Shown piece by piece: positions 63,911 to 64,000 of a DNA stretch of 64,000 nt (positions are counted from its first letter, which is position 1; the number at the start of each line of letters is the position of its first letter). The position numbers and the translations under genes are program-made. This stretch comes from Elgaria multicarinata webbii (Eukaryota > Chordata > Lepidosauria > Squamata > Anguidae), in contig NC_086182.1 in assembly GCF_023053635.1 (NCBI RefSeq), positions 1,563,001 to 1,627,000 on the forward strand. Direction: 5' to 3'. The notes under the pieces were generated by a model that saw nothing but the letters and a program-made list of their open reading frames with translations, was not told the origin of the DNA and did not search any database.

Positions 63911-64000
63911 CATAGGCATATCTTAGCATAAGCAAAGCCATGTTGGCACTGGAGGTGAACTGTTCATAAAAAAATCTTGCATGACTGCAGAAATTATTGT

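Overview
This looks like about 64 kb of nuclear DNA from a squamate reptile, most likely a lizard. Compact vertebrate exons sit in long introns. The interspersed repeats are the squamate mix: Sauria-type tRNA SINEs that end like Bov-B, a second tRNA-headed SINE, many CR1 and L2 LINE 3' ends, an L1 end, hAT and Tc1 DNA transposons, foldback MITEs and solo LTRs. Nothing here looks bacterial or viral as a unit. The species cannot be read from the sequence.

Four protein-coding genes can be assembled exon by exon with GT-AG splice sites and consistent phases. DKK4 (+, 907-2888) is represented by its last two exons. POLB (-, 6244-20745) is complete with 14 exons and 335 codons. UFM1 (+, 23203-26740) is complete with 6 exons and 85 codons, its start codon being split by the first intron. 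KANSL3 (-, 29356-60688) has 22 coding exons and 1157 codons, with a C-terminal part that seems longer than the human protein I remember. CpG-rich promoter blocks lie at the 5' ends of POLB (about 20.2-21.0 kb), UFM1 (about 23.0-23.6 kb) and KANSL3 (about 61.9-63.5 kb). The last one also carries a possible first exon of an unidentified gene on the + strand.

Layout: DKK4 and POLB converge, POLB and UFM1 diverge from a 2.5-kb interval, and UFM1 and KANSL3 converge. The genes serve unrelated jobs: a Wnt antagonist, base-excision repair, a ubiquitin-like modifier, and a scaffold of the NSL histone acetyltransferase complex. They are neighbours, not a pathway. In human these four map to chromosomes 8p11 (DKK4, POLB), 13q13 (UFM1) and 2q11 (KANSL3), so the UFM1 position is the most striking linkage.

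The most informative non-genic structure is the record of nested insertions. There are two near-identical hAT elements with perfect 8-bp target duplications, one of them inside a CR1 copy. Two solo LTRs of one family lie in opposite orientation with 5-bp duplications, one with an L1 end inserted flush against it. A CR1 copy starts right after a UFM1 splice donor, a POLB intron consists almost wholly of a MITE-like element, and a Tc1 element lies in a KANSL3 intron. I found no convincing undescribed molecular system; the best leads are listed as findings.
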